This document shows positions 42,684 through 50,898 of a DNA stretch of 64,000 bases, piece by piece; the first letter of the stretch is position 1, and each line of letters starts with the position of its first letter. Below the pieces are notes generated by a model. That model did not search any database. It was not told the origin of the DNA and worked only from the letters and a program-made list of their open reading frames with translations. A program made the position numbers and the translations under genes. Origin of the DNA: Candidatus Eiseniibacteriota bacterium (GTDB lineage Bacteria; Orphanbacterota; Orphanbacteria; Orphanbacterales; Orphanbacteraceae); the NCBI GenBank assembly GCA_029262235.1, contig JAJCZU010000004.1:248001-312000 (forward strand), read 5' to 3'.

Positions 42684-43607
42684 GTGAGACAGACATTCCG
42701 CTTCGCCATGATCACTCTGTTCGCCGCGCTTACGGTGCCCCCTGTTGCGGGTGGCGACGAGATCCCGACGCGCTTCGAAGCGGCGCCGCGCATCATGGCG
42801 ATCGGCGACGTGCACGGGGATCTGGGCGCCGCGCGCCGCGCGCTCCAGCTTGCTGGCGCGACGAACGAGAAGGACGAGTGGATCGGCGGTGAACTCGTAG
42901 TCGTGCAGACAGGAGATCAGCTCGATCGCGGCGACGAGGAACAGGCGATTCTCGATCTTTTCGCGCGGCTCGTTGTCGAGGCCGAAGCCGCGGGCGGCGC
43001 GTTTCATGTGCTGAACGGCAATCACGAGCTCATGAATGCGAAGCTGGATCTTCGGTACGTTACGGATGGCGGCTATGCGGATTTCGAGGACGCGGTCGAA
43101 GTCCCCGGGAACGATTCGACGCTCGCGGGTTACGAGGAGAGTCAGCGCGCCCGCATCGTGGCGTTCCGCCCGGGCGGTCGTTACGCGAAGATGCTCGCGA
43201 TGCGCAATACGATCGTCGTGATCGGCGACAACGTGTTCGTACACGGTGGCGTGCTGCGCGAGCATGTCGAGTACGGGATCGAGCGGATCAATCGCGAGAC
43301 GCGCAAGTGGCTGCGGGGCGAAGCGCCGATCCCGCCGTGGTTCGAGAAAAAGGACAGCCCGGTGTGGGCGCGCCAGTTTTCGGATGAGGTGGGTGAAGAT
43401 GATTGCGCGGAGCTGGCCGCGGTGCTGCAGGCGCTCGGAGCGAAGCGGATGATCGTCGGGCACACGCCTCAGATGGAAAATATTACGCCGTACTGCGGCG
43501 AGCGAGTCTGGTGTATCGACACAGGCATGGCGGCGCACTATGGCGGGGAAGTGTGCGTTCTCGCGATCACGGGAGACGAGGTACGCGCGATTTCCGAGTC
43601 GCCGTAG
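42684..43607 (+). CDS. Secreted calcineurin-like metallophosphatase (Shewanella-like type)
   Basis: A 307-residue phosphatase. A short export signal (VRQTFRFAMITLFAALTVPP) precedes the metal-binding motifs: GDVHGDLG, GDQLDRGD, NGNHE, VHGG and GHTPQ. The overall plan fits the Shewanella-like PPP phosphatases. It likely dephosphorylates proteins or small esters in the periplasm. GTG 42684 is favoured, since GGAGAGGAG lies 9 bases upstream and the signal peptide begins there; GTG 42633 is an in-frame alternative. It diverges from yaaA. Confidence 0.88.
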   Translation: MRQTFRFAMITLFAALTVPPVAGGDEIPTRFEAAPRIMAIGDVHGDLGAARRALQLAGATNEKDEWIGGELVVVQTGDQLDRGDEEQAILDLFARLVVEAEAAGGAFHVLNGNHELMNAKLDLRYVTDGGYADFEDAVEVPGNDSTLAGYEESQRARIVAFRPGGRYAKMLAMRNTIVVIGDNVFVHGGVLREHVEYGIERINRETRKWLRGEAPIPPWFEKKDSPVWARQFSDEVGEDDCAELAAVLQALGAKRMIVGHTPQMENITPYCGERVWCIDTGMAAHYGGEVCVLAITGDEVRAISESP

Positions 43608-43613
43608 AGAAAC

Positions 43614-43654
43614 GCGGCCGCGCACGCTCCGACATCAGGAACGCACGCGGCCGC
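43614..43654 (-). terminator. GC-rich inverted repeat after the zinc-ribbon gene
   Basis: GCGGCCGCG (43614-43622) and CGCGGCCGC (43646-43654) form a 9-bp stem. On the minus strand it is followed by GTTTCTC. It lies between the convergent phosphatase and zinc-ribbon genes. Confidence 0.55.
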
Positions 43655-43666
43655 AAAAAGCGGTTG

Positions 43667-43861
43667 CTAGACCTGGCAGGTCATGTCGGCGCCGCAGCAC
43701 ATCGGCGACTTGATCTTGCCGTGGCCTTCGGGGCACTTCGATACCGTGACCGTCTTGCCGCCGTCGAGCTGCAGCGTTTCGTGCACGAGTTCCTTGTTGC
43801 ACTTCCCGCAGGTGATGCTTCCGACGCTCATTCCGCATTTCGCACATTCGTAGACTACCAT
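43667..43861 (-). CDS. Small zinc-ribbon protein
   Basis: A 64-residue protein with nine cysteines and two histidines. CAKC (6-9) and CGKC (18-21) form a likely rubredoxin-like zinc knuckle, and a second set (KCPEGHGKIKSPMCCGADMTC) could bind another metal. The K-S-P-M-C-C-G-x-D-M tail is one I have seen in small conserved proteins of several phyla, but no function is known to me. AAAGGAAAT precedes the ATG. It is cytosolic and stands alone. Confidence 0.8.
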   Translation of the reverse strand: MVVYECAKCGMSVGSITCGKCNKELVHETLQLDGGKTVTVSKCPEGHGKIKSPMCCGADMTCQV

Positions 43862-44222
43862 TCGTATTTCCTTTCCTGGATGGAACCCCGGCGGGGTCTT
43901 GTCTTCGATACGGCCGAGTATACCCGATCAGGAGCCTTGATGATAATCGGGTCGGAGGACGACAAATTCCGCCGGCCGGGTTACGACCGGAGACACAGGG
44001 AAAGCGTGTCGGGAAGTGTACGAAACGAGCTTTCCAATATTCGTATGTTCCCCGCCACAGGCGTGAAGAATCGCGACAGTTCTGACCGCGACCCCGGCAA
44101 CTCCAGAACGGCTCATTGACCCTGAAACGACCTTCCCACGGCTGATTGAATCTTTCGAACTTCTGGCATCCGATTTGCTTTCTATCAATCACAGAACACC
44201 AACCACCGAAGGAGTGATTGAT
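43862..44222. other. Intergenic region holding a sigma-54 promoter
   Basis: No gene is supported in these 361 bases. The right end carries the -24/-12 promoter (44164-44179) and the ribosome-binding site of the barrel gene. No copy of the 736-771 palindromes was found here, so a different activator may act. Confidence 0.6.
44164..44179 (+). promoter_or_regulatory. Sigma-54 (-24/-12) promoter of the outer-membrane protein gene
   Basis: TGGCATC (44164-44170), CGAT, TTTGCT-type -12 with GC at 44177-44178: GG (44165-44166) and GC are separated by exactly 10 bases, as sigma-54 requires. It lies 44 bases before the ATG at 44223. Confidence 0.7.
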
Positions 44223-44921
44223 ATGAAAACCATGAATACGACCTGGAACCTCGCCGCGGCCGTTGTGCTCGTGCTTCTCGCGAACGGAATCGCGCGCGCC
44301 GACGAAACTCCGTTTGGGAACGGCCCCGCTTACGAACAGGGCGGCGCACTTGAAGCCGCCACTGTGGAGCCGATGCTTACGGGCAAGGGCGTACACTTCG
44401 CCGCCGGTTTCATCGGGCATCGGCTCGACCTGCAGGACGACGCGTACGACGCGCTTTACAAGGCCGGCGTCGATCTCGCGCGCGAAGGTCTCGGCATGGA
44501 ACTGCTGGGCGGTTATCGATTCGGTCCGCGGCTCTCGCTGAACCTGCGTATCGCGACGAGCACGCATGACACGGGACGTGCCGATCTTGAGGCGGGACTC
44601 GGCCTTGCGATGCTGGAAGTGCTCGCGCATCTTCGCCCCGGCGAGCGCGTGCAGCCGTTTCTGAGCGGCGGTCTCGGCGGCGGCGGACTCGTGCTGAGCC
44701 CGAACGAGGGGGACGACGTCACACTCGAGGGGGCGGCGTTCGCCGCGGGCGGGGGAGTGGACGTGCTGCTGAGCGATCGCTGGACGCTCGGTTTCGCGTA
44801 TCGCGCGGCCGTGATCGATTACGAAACCGCCACGATCGACCTGCCCGGCTCGGCTCCCGTGACATTCCGTGGCGCCGGTCTTGCCCACGAGTTCGGGTTT
44901 CGCTGGGACTTTCGAATCTAA
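44223..44921 (+). CDS. Outer-membrane beta-barrel protein
   Basis: A 232-residue protein. The signal peptide is residues 1-27 (ending ARAD). The rest alternates strands and turns as in small outer-membrane barrels (MELLGGYRFGPRLSLNLRI, RWTLGFAYRAAVIDYE) and ends with Phe-Arg-Ile. A glycine-rich stretch (GGLGGGGLVL) is in the middle. The family is not certain; it resembles OmpA/OmpW-like 8-strand barrels. GAAGGAG lies 7 bases before the ATG. A sigma-54 promoter upstream suggests expression under a special signal such as nitrogen or surface stress. Confidence 0.78.
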   Translation: MKTMNTTWNLAAAVVLVLLANGIARADETPFGNGPAYEQGGALEAATVEPMLTGKGVHFAAGFIGHRLDLQDDAYDALYKAGVDLAREGLGMELLGGYRFGPRLSLNLRIATSTHDTGRADLEAGLGLAMLEVLAHLRPGERVQPFLSGGLGGGGLVLSPNEGDDVTLEGAAFAAGGGVDVLLSDRWTLGFAYRAAVIDYETATIDLPGSAPVTFRGAGLAHEFGFRWDFRI

Positions 44922-44926
44922 GACCG

Positions 44927-44964
44927 GAGGGGGCGTTGCCTGCGCGGTGACGCCCCCTCGTTTT
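44927..44964 (+). terminator. Rho-independent terminator of the barrel gene
   Basis: GAGGGGGCGT (44927-44936) pairs perfectly with ACGCCCCCTC (44950-44959), followed by GTTTT, directly after the stop codon. Confidence 0.88.
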
Positions 44965-45006
44965 GCGACCGCCCTTCACGTGTCTGTTTCGCCCGCCCCT
45001 CAGGTT

Positions 45007-46614
45007 TCATTCCGGCACGCGATAGATCTCGATCGGACCGAACGGCTCACGGCTGATCGACCAGGGCAGGTGGCTCGCCGCATAGAAGCTTGCGCCCCCG
45101 TTTGCGGTGTTGAACCGCGGCCGCGGCACGGGCGGTTCTTCTACCACGTCAACCAGCTCCAGCTTCCACTCCGAAGGGATGTCCTGCCGATTCACGGCGA
45201 GGGGGTTTACGACATAATCTCCCGGCCCGGGTTTCGACCGGCTCAGGTCGATCTGCCGCATCCCGCTCTGCTTTGCGTACCATTGCCATCCCCAGTGCCC
45301 CGTAAACCAGATCGTGCTGTCTGCCGGAAGCGACGAGCGAATGGCGGGCGCGTTCTTTCGGTAGTAGTCGGCGAACCGGCGATCGGCGGTCACGAGACCG
45401 GCGGTGAGGAACACGGTCGCAAGAAGCGCGACGAATGCCGTTCGGGGGCGCGGCACGGCGGGGAGTTGCATCCCGAGGATCAGGAGCAGCGGCGCAATGG
45501 AAAGGAGCACATGACGCGTTGCGAGAAACGGCGCGAGGAGAACCATGAACGCGGCCGTGGCCGCGAACCACAGATAGAGAAGCAGCGCCGGCCCCGTACT
45601 CTGCGCCGGCCCCCTGCACTGCGCCCGCAATGCGAGTCCGGTCATCACGAGCAGAAACGTTCCGTTCGCGAGAAACAGCGCCGCCAGGAAAGCGTGCGGC
45701 CAGTGCGCGTGGCTTCTGAAGTAGAAAAGGGCGGCGGCGACGAAGAGCAGCACACCCGCGATCGCGATCACGCGACGGGAAGCTTTCCCCTTCATCACTC
45801 GCGAAAAAGCGTCGGCCAGAATGAGCACGGAAAACGGCGCGATGGATCCGAGCGCGATGATCCAGCGCCCCGCCATCGAAATCGTTTTCTCGATCGTGCG
45901 CGCCTCTGCGGGACGGTCGAACAAATGCACGCTTCCATACTCGAAGTAGTTGAAGAGCGACCACGCCGCGAGAACGGCAACGGGAATCAGGGCGGCATAG
46001 AGAACACGAAACTGTTTCCGCGCCACGAGATGAATCACGAGAATCGGCAGGAGAGGCAGGCACGAATACTTCATGAGCATGGCCGCCGACGCGATCCCTC
46101 CGGCAAGCGCGTAACGGACGTGCTCGGATTGCATGCGCGGTTTGAACAGCACGTAGAAGAAAGCCAGCGAGAGCGCAAGAATGGGAACGTCCACCATCAG
46201 GTTCTGGCCGACGACGAACGCCGGTCCCAGAATCAACAGGGCTGTCAGGATCAGGGCATGGGCGGGAACGAGCACGCGCGCGATGCCGAAGAAAAAGAAC
46301 GTGGCGGCGAGCGTAAACAGGGACTGCAGCGTGTGCATCGCTACTTCGCCGTAGCCGAAGATCCGGCCCCAGCCCGCAAGCATATAGAAGTAAAGCGAGG
46401 GCTGGTTCAGTTCGTGGATCGGCTCCGCGCTGTCACCCCAGTTCACGAGACCGCTCATCGGGGCGGCCGGGTGGGCTTCGATCCAGGCCGCGATCTCGAG
46501 GTGAGCCGTATCGTCGATATGATACGCCTTGCCCAGATTGCAGGCTGTCGCGAGTAGCCAGATCAGAGCGAGGAGCGCGCGTTCGTCTATGAAAAGCCGG
46601 GTCCTGCCGATCAC
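45007..46614 (-). CDS. Membrane glycosyltransferase, GT39/ArnT-like (GT-C fold)
   Basis: A 535-residue inner-membrane protein with about 11-13 helices. The first periplasmic loop has the acidic motif HIDDTAHLEIA expected for GT-C lipid-phosphate-dependent transferases, and a soluble C-terminal domain (residues about 410-535) faces the periplasm. It would transfer a sugar from a polyprenyl carrier to lipid or protein. It starts with GTG, with AAGGAG 6 bases upstream. No other glycosylation genes are near. Donor and acceptor are unknown. Confidence 0.82.
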   Translation of the reverse strand: MIGRTRLFIDERALLALIWLLATACNLGKAYHIDDTAHLEIAAWIEAHPAAPMSGLVNWGDSAEPIHELNQPSLYFYMLAGWGRIFGYGEVAMHTLQSLFTLAATFFFFGIARVLVPAHALILTALLILGPAFVVGQNLMVDVPILALSLAFFYVLFKPRMQSEHVRYALAGGIASAAMLMKYSCLPLLPILVIHLVARKQFRVLYAALIPVAVLAAWSLFNYFEYGSVHLFDRPAEARTIEKTISMAGRWIIALGSIAPFSVLILADAFSRVMKGKASRRVIAIAGVLLFVAAALFYFRSHAHWPHAFLAALFLANGTFLLVMTGLALRAQCRGPAQSTGPALLLYLWFAATAAFMVLLAPFLATRHVLLSIAPLLLILGMQLPAVPRPRTAFVALLATVFLTAGLVTADRRFADYYRKNAPAIRSSLPADSTIWFTGHWGWQWYAKQSGMRQIDLSRSKPGPGDYVVNPLAVNRQDIPSEWKLELVDVVEEPPVPRPRFNTANGGASFYAASHLPWSISREPFGPIEIYRVPE

Positions 46615-46775
46615 TCCGAACTCCTTAAGTTACGATGAAGGATGAGCTTAGGGGACTCCCACGCGGCGGTCAAACGCGATCGGACGCCCCCGGGGGGCGA
46701 ACTGCCGATCCCGACTCCCCGGGCACCCCGCCGAAAGGCCAAAGCTCCGGAGAGATTCTTATCTCAAATAGTTGC
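46615..46775. other. Intergenic region upstream of the RRM promoter
   Basis: No gene is seen between the GT39-like start and the RRM promoter at 46776. With the RRM leader the non-coding stretch reaches 399 bases (46615-47013). It contains CCCCCGGGGGG-like GC blocks near 46689-46699 but no clear regulatory motif. Confidence 0.4.
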
Positions 46776-46803
46776 TTGACTGCGGCTCGTTTCTGACGAT
46801 AAT
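46776..46803 (+). promoter_or_regulatory. Sigma-70-type promoter of the RRM gene
   Basis: TTGACT (46776-46781), a 16-base spacer and GATAAT (46798-46803). Transcription would start near 46810, giving an unusually long leader of about 200 bases before the TTG start at 47014. Confidence 0.7.
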
Positions 46804-46809
46804 TGAAGC

Positions 46810-47013
46810 ATAGCCTTAGATCTTTTCCTGCCGACTCGACTCGCCGCAATTCGCCCTGCTGGCTCGACACGTGGTACTGGATTTCAGATTCGAAGCTATT
46901 CCGGGATTTACAGAATCGCACAAAAAGTGCGGATTTGCCCGGATCTGGAGAGCCGCCGGCATGTTGCCGGGGTTCATTGTTTGGACAAAAGGGCGAAATA
47001 TTGGAGTCAGATC
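46810..47013 (+). promoter_or_regulatory. Long 5' leader of the RRM gene, possibly structured
   Basis: About 200 transcribed, non-coding bases separate promoter and start codon. It includes a CCGGC-atgt-TGCCGG-type hairpin near 46956-46970. Long leaders are typical of cold-shock genes, where they act as temperature switches; that role here is inference. Confidence 0.4.
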
Positions 47014-47289
47014 TTGAAACTGTACGTAGGAAACCTGCCGTTCACGGCCACGGAAGCTGAAGTTCGCGAAATGTTCGAAGCTCACGGAAGCGTTGACACG
47101 GTCAGCCTGATCACGGATCGGGAAACCGGACGTCCGCGCGGATTCGGGTTCGTCGAAATGAGCGAAGGCGCCGAGGCCGCCATGGGCGCTCTCAATGGTA
47201 CGCCGATGGGCGGCCGCGATCTCACGGTCAACGAAGCCAAGAAGCGCGAAACCGGTGGTGGTGGCGGCGGACGCCGCGATCGCTGGTAG
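47014..47289 (+). CDS. RRM-domain RNA-binding protein
   Basis: A 91-residue protein. RNP2 (LYVGNLPF, 3-10) and RNP1 (RGFGFVEM, about 42-49) are intact, so it should bind single-stranded RNA. The C-terminus is a short Gly/Arg tail (TGGGGGGRRDRW). This is the bacterial cold-inducible Rbp class. It starts at TTG 47014 with GGAG 7 bases upstream; there is no ATG in a suitable place. It has its own sigma-70 promoter, a long leader and a UUCG-loop terminator, so it is a single-gene unit. Confidence 0.9.
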   Translation: MKLYVGNLPFTATEAEVREMFEAHGSVDTVSLITDRETGRPRGFGFVEMSEGAEAAMGALNGTPMGGRDLTVNEAKKRETGGGGGGRRDRW

Positions 47290-47327
47290 TTCGACTCGCC
47301 TCACGGCTTGATCGATAGTCAGTAGAA

Positions 47328-47366
47328 AACGCCCGGGTACTTCGGTATCCGGGCGTTTCTGCGTTT
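47328..47366. terminator. UUCG-tetraloop bidirectional terminator
   Basis: A 13-bp stem (47328-47340 with 47345-47357, one G-U pair) is capped by a C(UUCG)G tetraloop and followed by TCTGCGTTTC on plus and TTTTC on minus. It separates the RRM gene from the convergent kinase gene. Confidence 0.85.
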
Positions 47367-50072
47367 CTACTGTACGAGCGCGCGCTGCCAGTCTGTCACA
47401 AAATGAATGGGCGAGAGGTCGTTCTGTACCTGCCTGGGGTCGGGCCCGGCATGAACGATACGTTTGCCGTCCGGGTGAATCGAGAAGGGCGTGCCGGTGG
47501 GACTCAGTTCGCCAGTGATCGTTCGGAGCTCCTGAGCGCTGCCGAAGCGGAAGGACTGATCCGTTGCATTCACGTCATAAGCGACGACGTTGTTGTTGAA
47601 ATCGTGGACGAACAGCCGGCTCCCGTCGGACTGCCATTGAGGCCAGATCGCTCCCGTGGACGTGACCTGCCACTTGCGGGTTCCGCCGGTTGCGGGCATC
47701 ACGAACACGTCCCAGGCGGCCTGGGAGACCCAGCCGTAGGCAATCCAGCGGCCGTCCGGTGAGTACCGTCCTCCGTATCCTTCCCGGGGGAGAATGACCG
47801 TCGGCGTGCCGTCACCTTCCAACGCAAGGAACTCGATGTTCGTATCACTGGAATCCCCGGTTTCGTGGTTTATCAGCACCCCGCTGCCGTCCGGGTGCAC
47901 GGATGTCGTGAAGACCGGTTTACTGTCTTCGTATAGAATCGCGGCGCCGCCTGTTCCTTCGACCGGTTGCATCATGACGCGCCACGTGCTGTCGATGCGT
48001 GCCGAATAGACGATCGTTTCTCCGTCGGGGGTCCAGCACGCGCCGACTTCATCTCCTTCTTCGAACGTGAATCGCGTGCGAAGTCCCGTCTCGAGATCCA
48101 CGAGCCAGAGATCGGTGCCCTCCTGCGATTCGCCCCGGACTTCGACGGCGCAGCGTGTTCCGTCCGGCGACACGCGCGGGTGATACATCTGGCCGGGAGA
48201 ACCGATCGGTGTGTCGCGCTCCAAATCCAGTTCGACCCAGGTCAACAATCGATCTTCGGTTCCGGCCGTGCCCGTCTGGAATATCATCATTCCGGACGGC
48301 AATACCGAATAGGAGCCGGAACCGGCCCCCCCGTCCCCGCTGGCCAGCAGCAGTTGCTCCACGAGGGGCGTGCCTCCGCCGGTCAGTTTCCCCGTAGCGG
48401 CATCGAATGGGGTCGCAAAGAGAACGCGTTCACGAACCGTGAAGAGATGCCCCGACGCGTACTCCGCCTGACATTCGCTCGGCGTGATGTCGACCGGTTC
48501 ACGACCGTCGAGAGACCCCAGGCGAATCATGAAAGCGTTCCCCTGTTTTCTGACGGTGTAGATGAAGTCACGCCCGTTCGGAAGAAAGCGCGGATGCCGA
48601 TGGGAGTCTTCGCCGGAACCGACTTCCGTGATCGCCTCCGGCTCCCCGCCGATGCTCGGCACACGATGAATGCCGGCGTTGTGGGAAGGCGCATAGATAA
48701 TGACTCCATCCCGGTTCCAGCTTCCTCCCTTCCCGTTCGGCGCGTTGCAGAGCGTGACGGGAGGCCCGCCGGCGACCGCGATCTTGCGCAGCTTCTGTTC
48801 TACGTCCAGCGTGAAGAAGGCGATGAAATCGCTTTCCGGGGACCAGAACGGATAGGCGGCCCCGTTGGTACCCGAGAGACGAACCGACTCCCCGCGATCG
48901 AGATGCCGCAGATACAAGTAGGTCACGTTGTCGTCGCCGCTTGCCGTGAACGCTACCATCTTTCCGTTCGGGGAGAGCCTGGCCGGTCCCGGGGATGAGC
49001 CACCCATATCGAACTCCGCCCCGGGAGGCGCCGGGATCATCGTATGCAGCAACAGGGGTTCCGGTGTCGTGCTCAGCAGCTTCCAGCCGGCGAGCGCGCC
49101 GAGCGCGAGCATGAGAAGCGCGATCGCGGCGACCACGGGCGCGCGCGTGCCGGACGGGGCGGGCGCGTGATAGGGGGCGGGCGTCGTTCCGCTCGTTGCC
49201 GGGATCGAGAGATGTGAAGCCTCGGCGCCACCGTCCTGCAGCAGAATGCGCGCTTCGCCGATGTCGCGCAGGCGAAGCTGCGGATCGCGCACGAGGCAGC
49301 GTTCGATAAGCCGGCAGAGGTGCGGCGCTTCAGCCACGGGGAGCAGTTCCCATTCCGGCTCGGCGCGCAGGACCGCAGCGAGCGTATCGCTGATCGTTTC
49401 GCCTTCGAAGAGCCGCTTCCCCGTCACCATCTCCCAGAGGATGGCGCCGAACGCCCAGATGTCGGCGCGGCGGTCGACGTTCCTGCCGCGCGCCTGCTCC
49501 GGGCTCATGTAGGCCGCCGTACCGAGGATCGTGCCGGCCTGCGTCATGGCTGCGGTGATCGTCGGCGAACTCTCCATGCCGTGGTCGGCGTTGGGATCGC
49601 CGAACCACGCGCGCGCGAGGCCGAAGTCGAGAATCTTCGCTTCGCCCGCGTCGTTCAGCATGATGTTCGCGGGCTTCAGGTCGCGGTGCACGATGCCGCG
49701 TTCGTGTGCGGCTTCGAGGCCGGTCGCGATCTGGCGCGCGATGCGCAGCGTGCTCTCGATCGAAAGCGGGCCCTCGCGCATGCGCGAACTGAGATCATGA
49801 CCGTCTACAAGTTCCATGACGAGAAACCGCTGGCCGTCGACTTCTTCGAAGCCGTAGATCGAAGCCACGTTCGGATGCTGCAGACTTGCGAGCGTGCGCG
49901 CCTCGCGTTCGAAGCGCGCGGCGCGTTCGGGATCACCGGAGAGCTCCTTCGGCAGGACCTTGATCGCGACTTCACGGCCGAGTTTCGTGTCACGGGCGCG
50001 ATACACTTCGCCCATGCCGCCTTTGCCGAGCAGCCCGATGACTTCGTAGTGCGCGAGAGTTTTTCCTATCAA
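47367..50072 (-). CDS. Ser/Thr protein kinase with TolB-like beta-propeller (kinase 3)
   Basis: A 901-residue kinase. Gly loop GKGGMGEV (16-23), Lys38 in VAIK, HRDLKPAN (129-136), DFG near 149 and MSPEQARG are intact. One transmembrane helix (about 335-357) leads to a large WD40/TolB-type propeller (PD40 repeats such as ARLSPNGKMVAFTASGDD, YHPRVSPDGTRCAVEV). The propeller probably lies outside the membrane and may sense a ligand or cell-wall feature. It starts at TTG 50072 with AGGAG 5 bases upstream. Its promoter (50101-50129) holds a perfect inverted repeat, and it diverges from the MKIP genes. Confidence 0.93.
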   Translation of the reverse strand: MIGKTLAHYEVIGLLGKGGMGEVYRARDTKLGREVAIKVLPKELSGDPERAARFEREARTLASLQHPNVASIYGFEEVDGQRFLVMELVDGHDLSSRMREGPLSIESTLRIARQIATGLEAAHERGIVHRDLKPANIMLNDAGEAKILDFGLARAWFGDPNADHGMESSPTITAAMTQAGTILGTAAYMSPEQARGRNVDRRADIWAFGAILWEMVTGKRLFEGETISDTLAAVLRAEPEWELLPVAEAPHLCRLIERCLVRDPQLRLRDIGEARILLQDGGAEASHLSIPATSGTTPAPYHAPAPSGTRAPVVAAIALLMLALGALAGWKLLSTTPEPLLLHTMIPAPPGAEFDMGGSSPGPARLSPNGKMVAFTASGDDNVTYLYLRHLDRGESVRLSGTNGAAYPFWSPESDFIAFFTLDVEQKLRKIAVAGGPPVTLCNAPNGKGGSWNRDGVIIYAPSHNAGIHRVPSIGGEPEAITEVGSGEDSHRHPRFLPNGRDFIYTVRKQGNAFMIRLGSLDGREPVDITPSECQAEYASGHLFTVRERVLFATPFDAATGKLTGGGTPLVEQLLLASGDGGAGSGSYSVLPSGMMIFQTGTAGTEDRLLTWVELDLERDTPIGSPGQMYHPRVSPDGTRCAVEVRGESQEGTDLWLVDLETGLRTRFTFEEGDEVGACWTPDGETIVYSARIDSTWRVMMQPVEGTGGAAILYEDSKPVFTTSVHPDGSGVLINHETGDSSDTNIEFLALEGDGTPTVILPREGYGGRYSPDGRWIAYGWVSQAAWDVFVMPATGGTRKWQVTSTGAIWPQWQSDGSRLFVHDFNNNVVAYDVNATDQSFRFGSAQELRTITGELSPTGTPFSIHPDGKRIVHAGPDPRQVQNDLSPIHFVTDWQRALVQ

Positions 50073-50100
50073 TGGGACTCCTGAAATGGGGTGAGAGTCG

Positions 50101-50129
50101 AGACTAGGATACACGTGGTATCCGGTCAA
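50101..50129 (-). promoter_or_regulatory. Kinase 3 promoter with operator palindrome
   Basis: On the minus strand TTGACC (50129-50124), a 17-base spacer and TAGTCT (50106-50101). The spacer is exactly the inverted repeat GGATAC-N5-GTATCC (50107-50123), which looks like a repressor site. Confidence 0.6.
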
Positions 50130-50218
50130 GAAGGGTCGCGCAGGATGGCCACGGGAGATACGGCACACGCGACAAACGGGGGGAATAACGAACGCAAACC
50201 CCCGAGAAGGAGCATCTC

Positions 50219-50806
50219 ATGAAGATCCCGGGCACGAAGATCAATATCCCGACACCCCAGGCAGCGAGTCATTCTGCGGCGCCTGCGAAGAAAGGGAAGT
50301 CCGGCTCACCGGGTTCCCGGGGCGTCGCAAAAACGTTGATCGACCAGCTTTCACAGAAGATCGACGCCGGTACGAAGAAGGGCGGTCTCCCCGAGCAGAT
50401 GACTCGGCTTGCGTCGCAACATCCCGCGCTTGCCAGCGGGATTGCAGGCCTGGGGGCGGAGTTTCTCTCGCTCAGCCTGGATGGGAACAAGTCCACAACT
50501 GATGATTTGCAGGGGCGTCGGGACGCATACAGCAGCCTGTCGAATCGCATGCGGGAAACCGCGCAGACGATTTATCCGCATCGAAAGGAGTTTTCAGAGG
50601 TGTTCGACATGCTCAGGAATTCCAGCGCTACGATGGAAGCGGCTGGCGATGCGCTTCTCGGCGGCGAACTCGACAAGCTGAAAGCCGGTCTCGAAGAGAA
50701 CCGGGAACTGTTCAAGCAAGCGCTCGCCATCATCGCGGAACAGGCGGAGCACAATTCCGAGGTCGCGGCGAAACTCACAGACGTGTCGGGAGAAAGCGCG
50801 GATTGA
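50219..50806 (+). CDS. Unknown helical protein, first of an MKIP pair
   Basis: A 195-residue protein that I do not recognise. It begins MKIPGTKINIP, has a Lys/Ser/Gly-rich linker (to residue 35), and is otherwise helical (SNRMRETAQTIYPHRKEFSE, KAGLEENRELFKQALAIIAE). No signal peptide or membrane segment is visible. AAGGAG lies 6 bases before the ATG. It is followed after 92 bases by a second protein that also starts MKIP, which suggests a shared N-terminal signal or a shared origin. Confidence 0.7.
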   Translation: MKIPGTKINIPTPQAASHSAAPAKKGKSGSPGSRGVAKTLIDQLSQKIDAGTKKGGLPEQMTRLASQHPALASGIAGLGAEFLSLSLDGNKSTTDDLQGRRDAYSSLSNRMRETAQTIYPHRKEFSEVFDMLRNSSATMEAAGDALLGGELDKLKAGLEENRELFKQALAIIAEQAEHNSEVAAKLTDVSGESAD

Positions 50807-50898
50807 CGGCTGATACGACAGGGGGGTGTGTCCGGGAGGACAAGAGTGTTCGAATCAGTTAGATTGAAGACAGTTGATCCCTCAAACGGAGGCAGGCT

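Noticed and set aside
44869..46557. A 562-codon plus-strand open frame opposite the GT39-like gene
   Set aside because: Highly charged, no hydrophobic core; the minus strand encodes a membrane protein with a conserved acidic motif.
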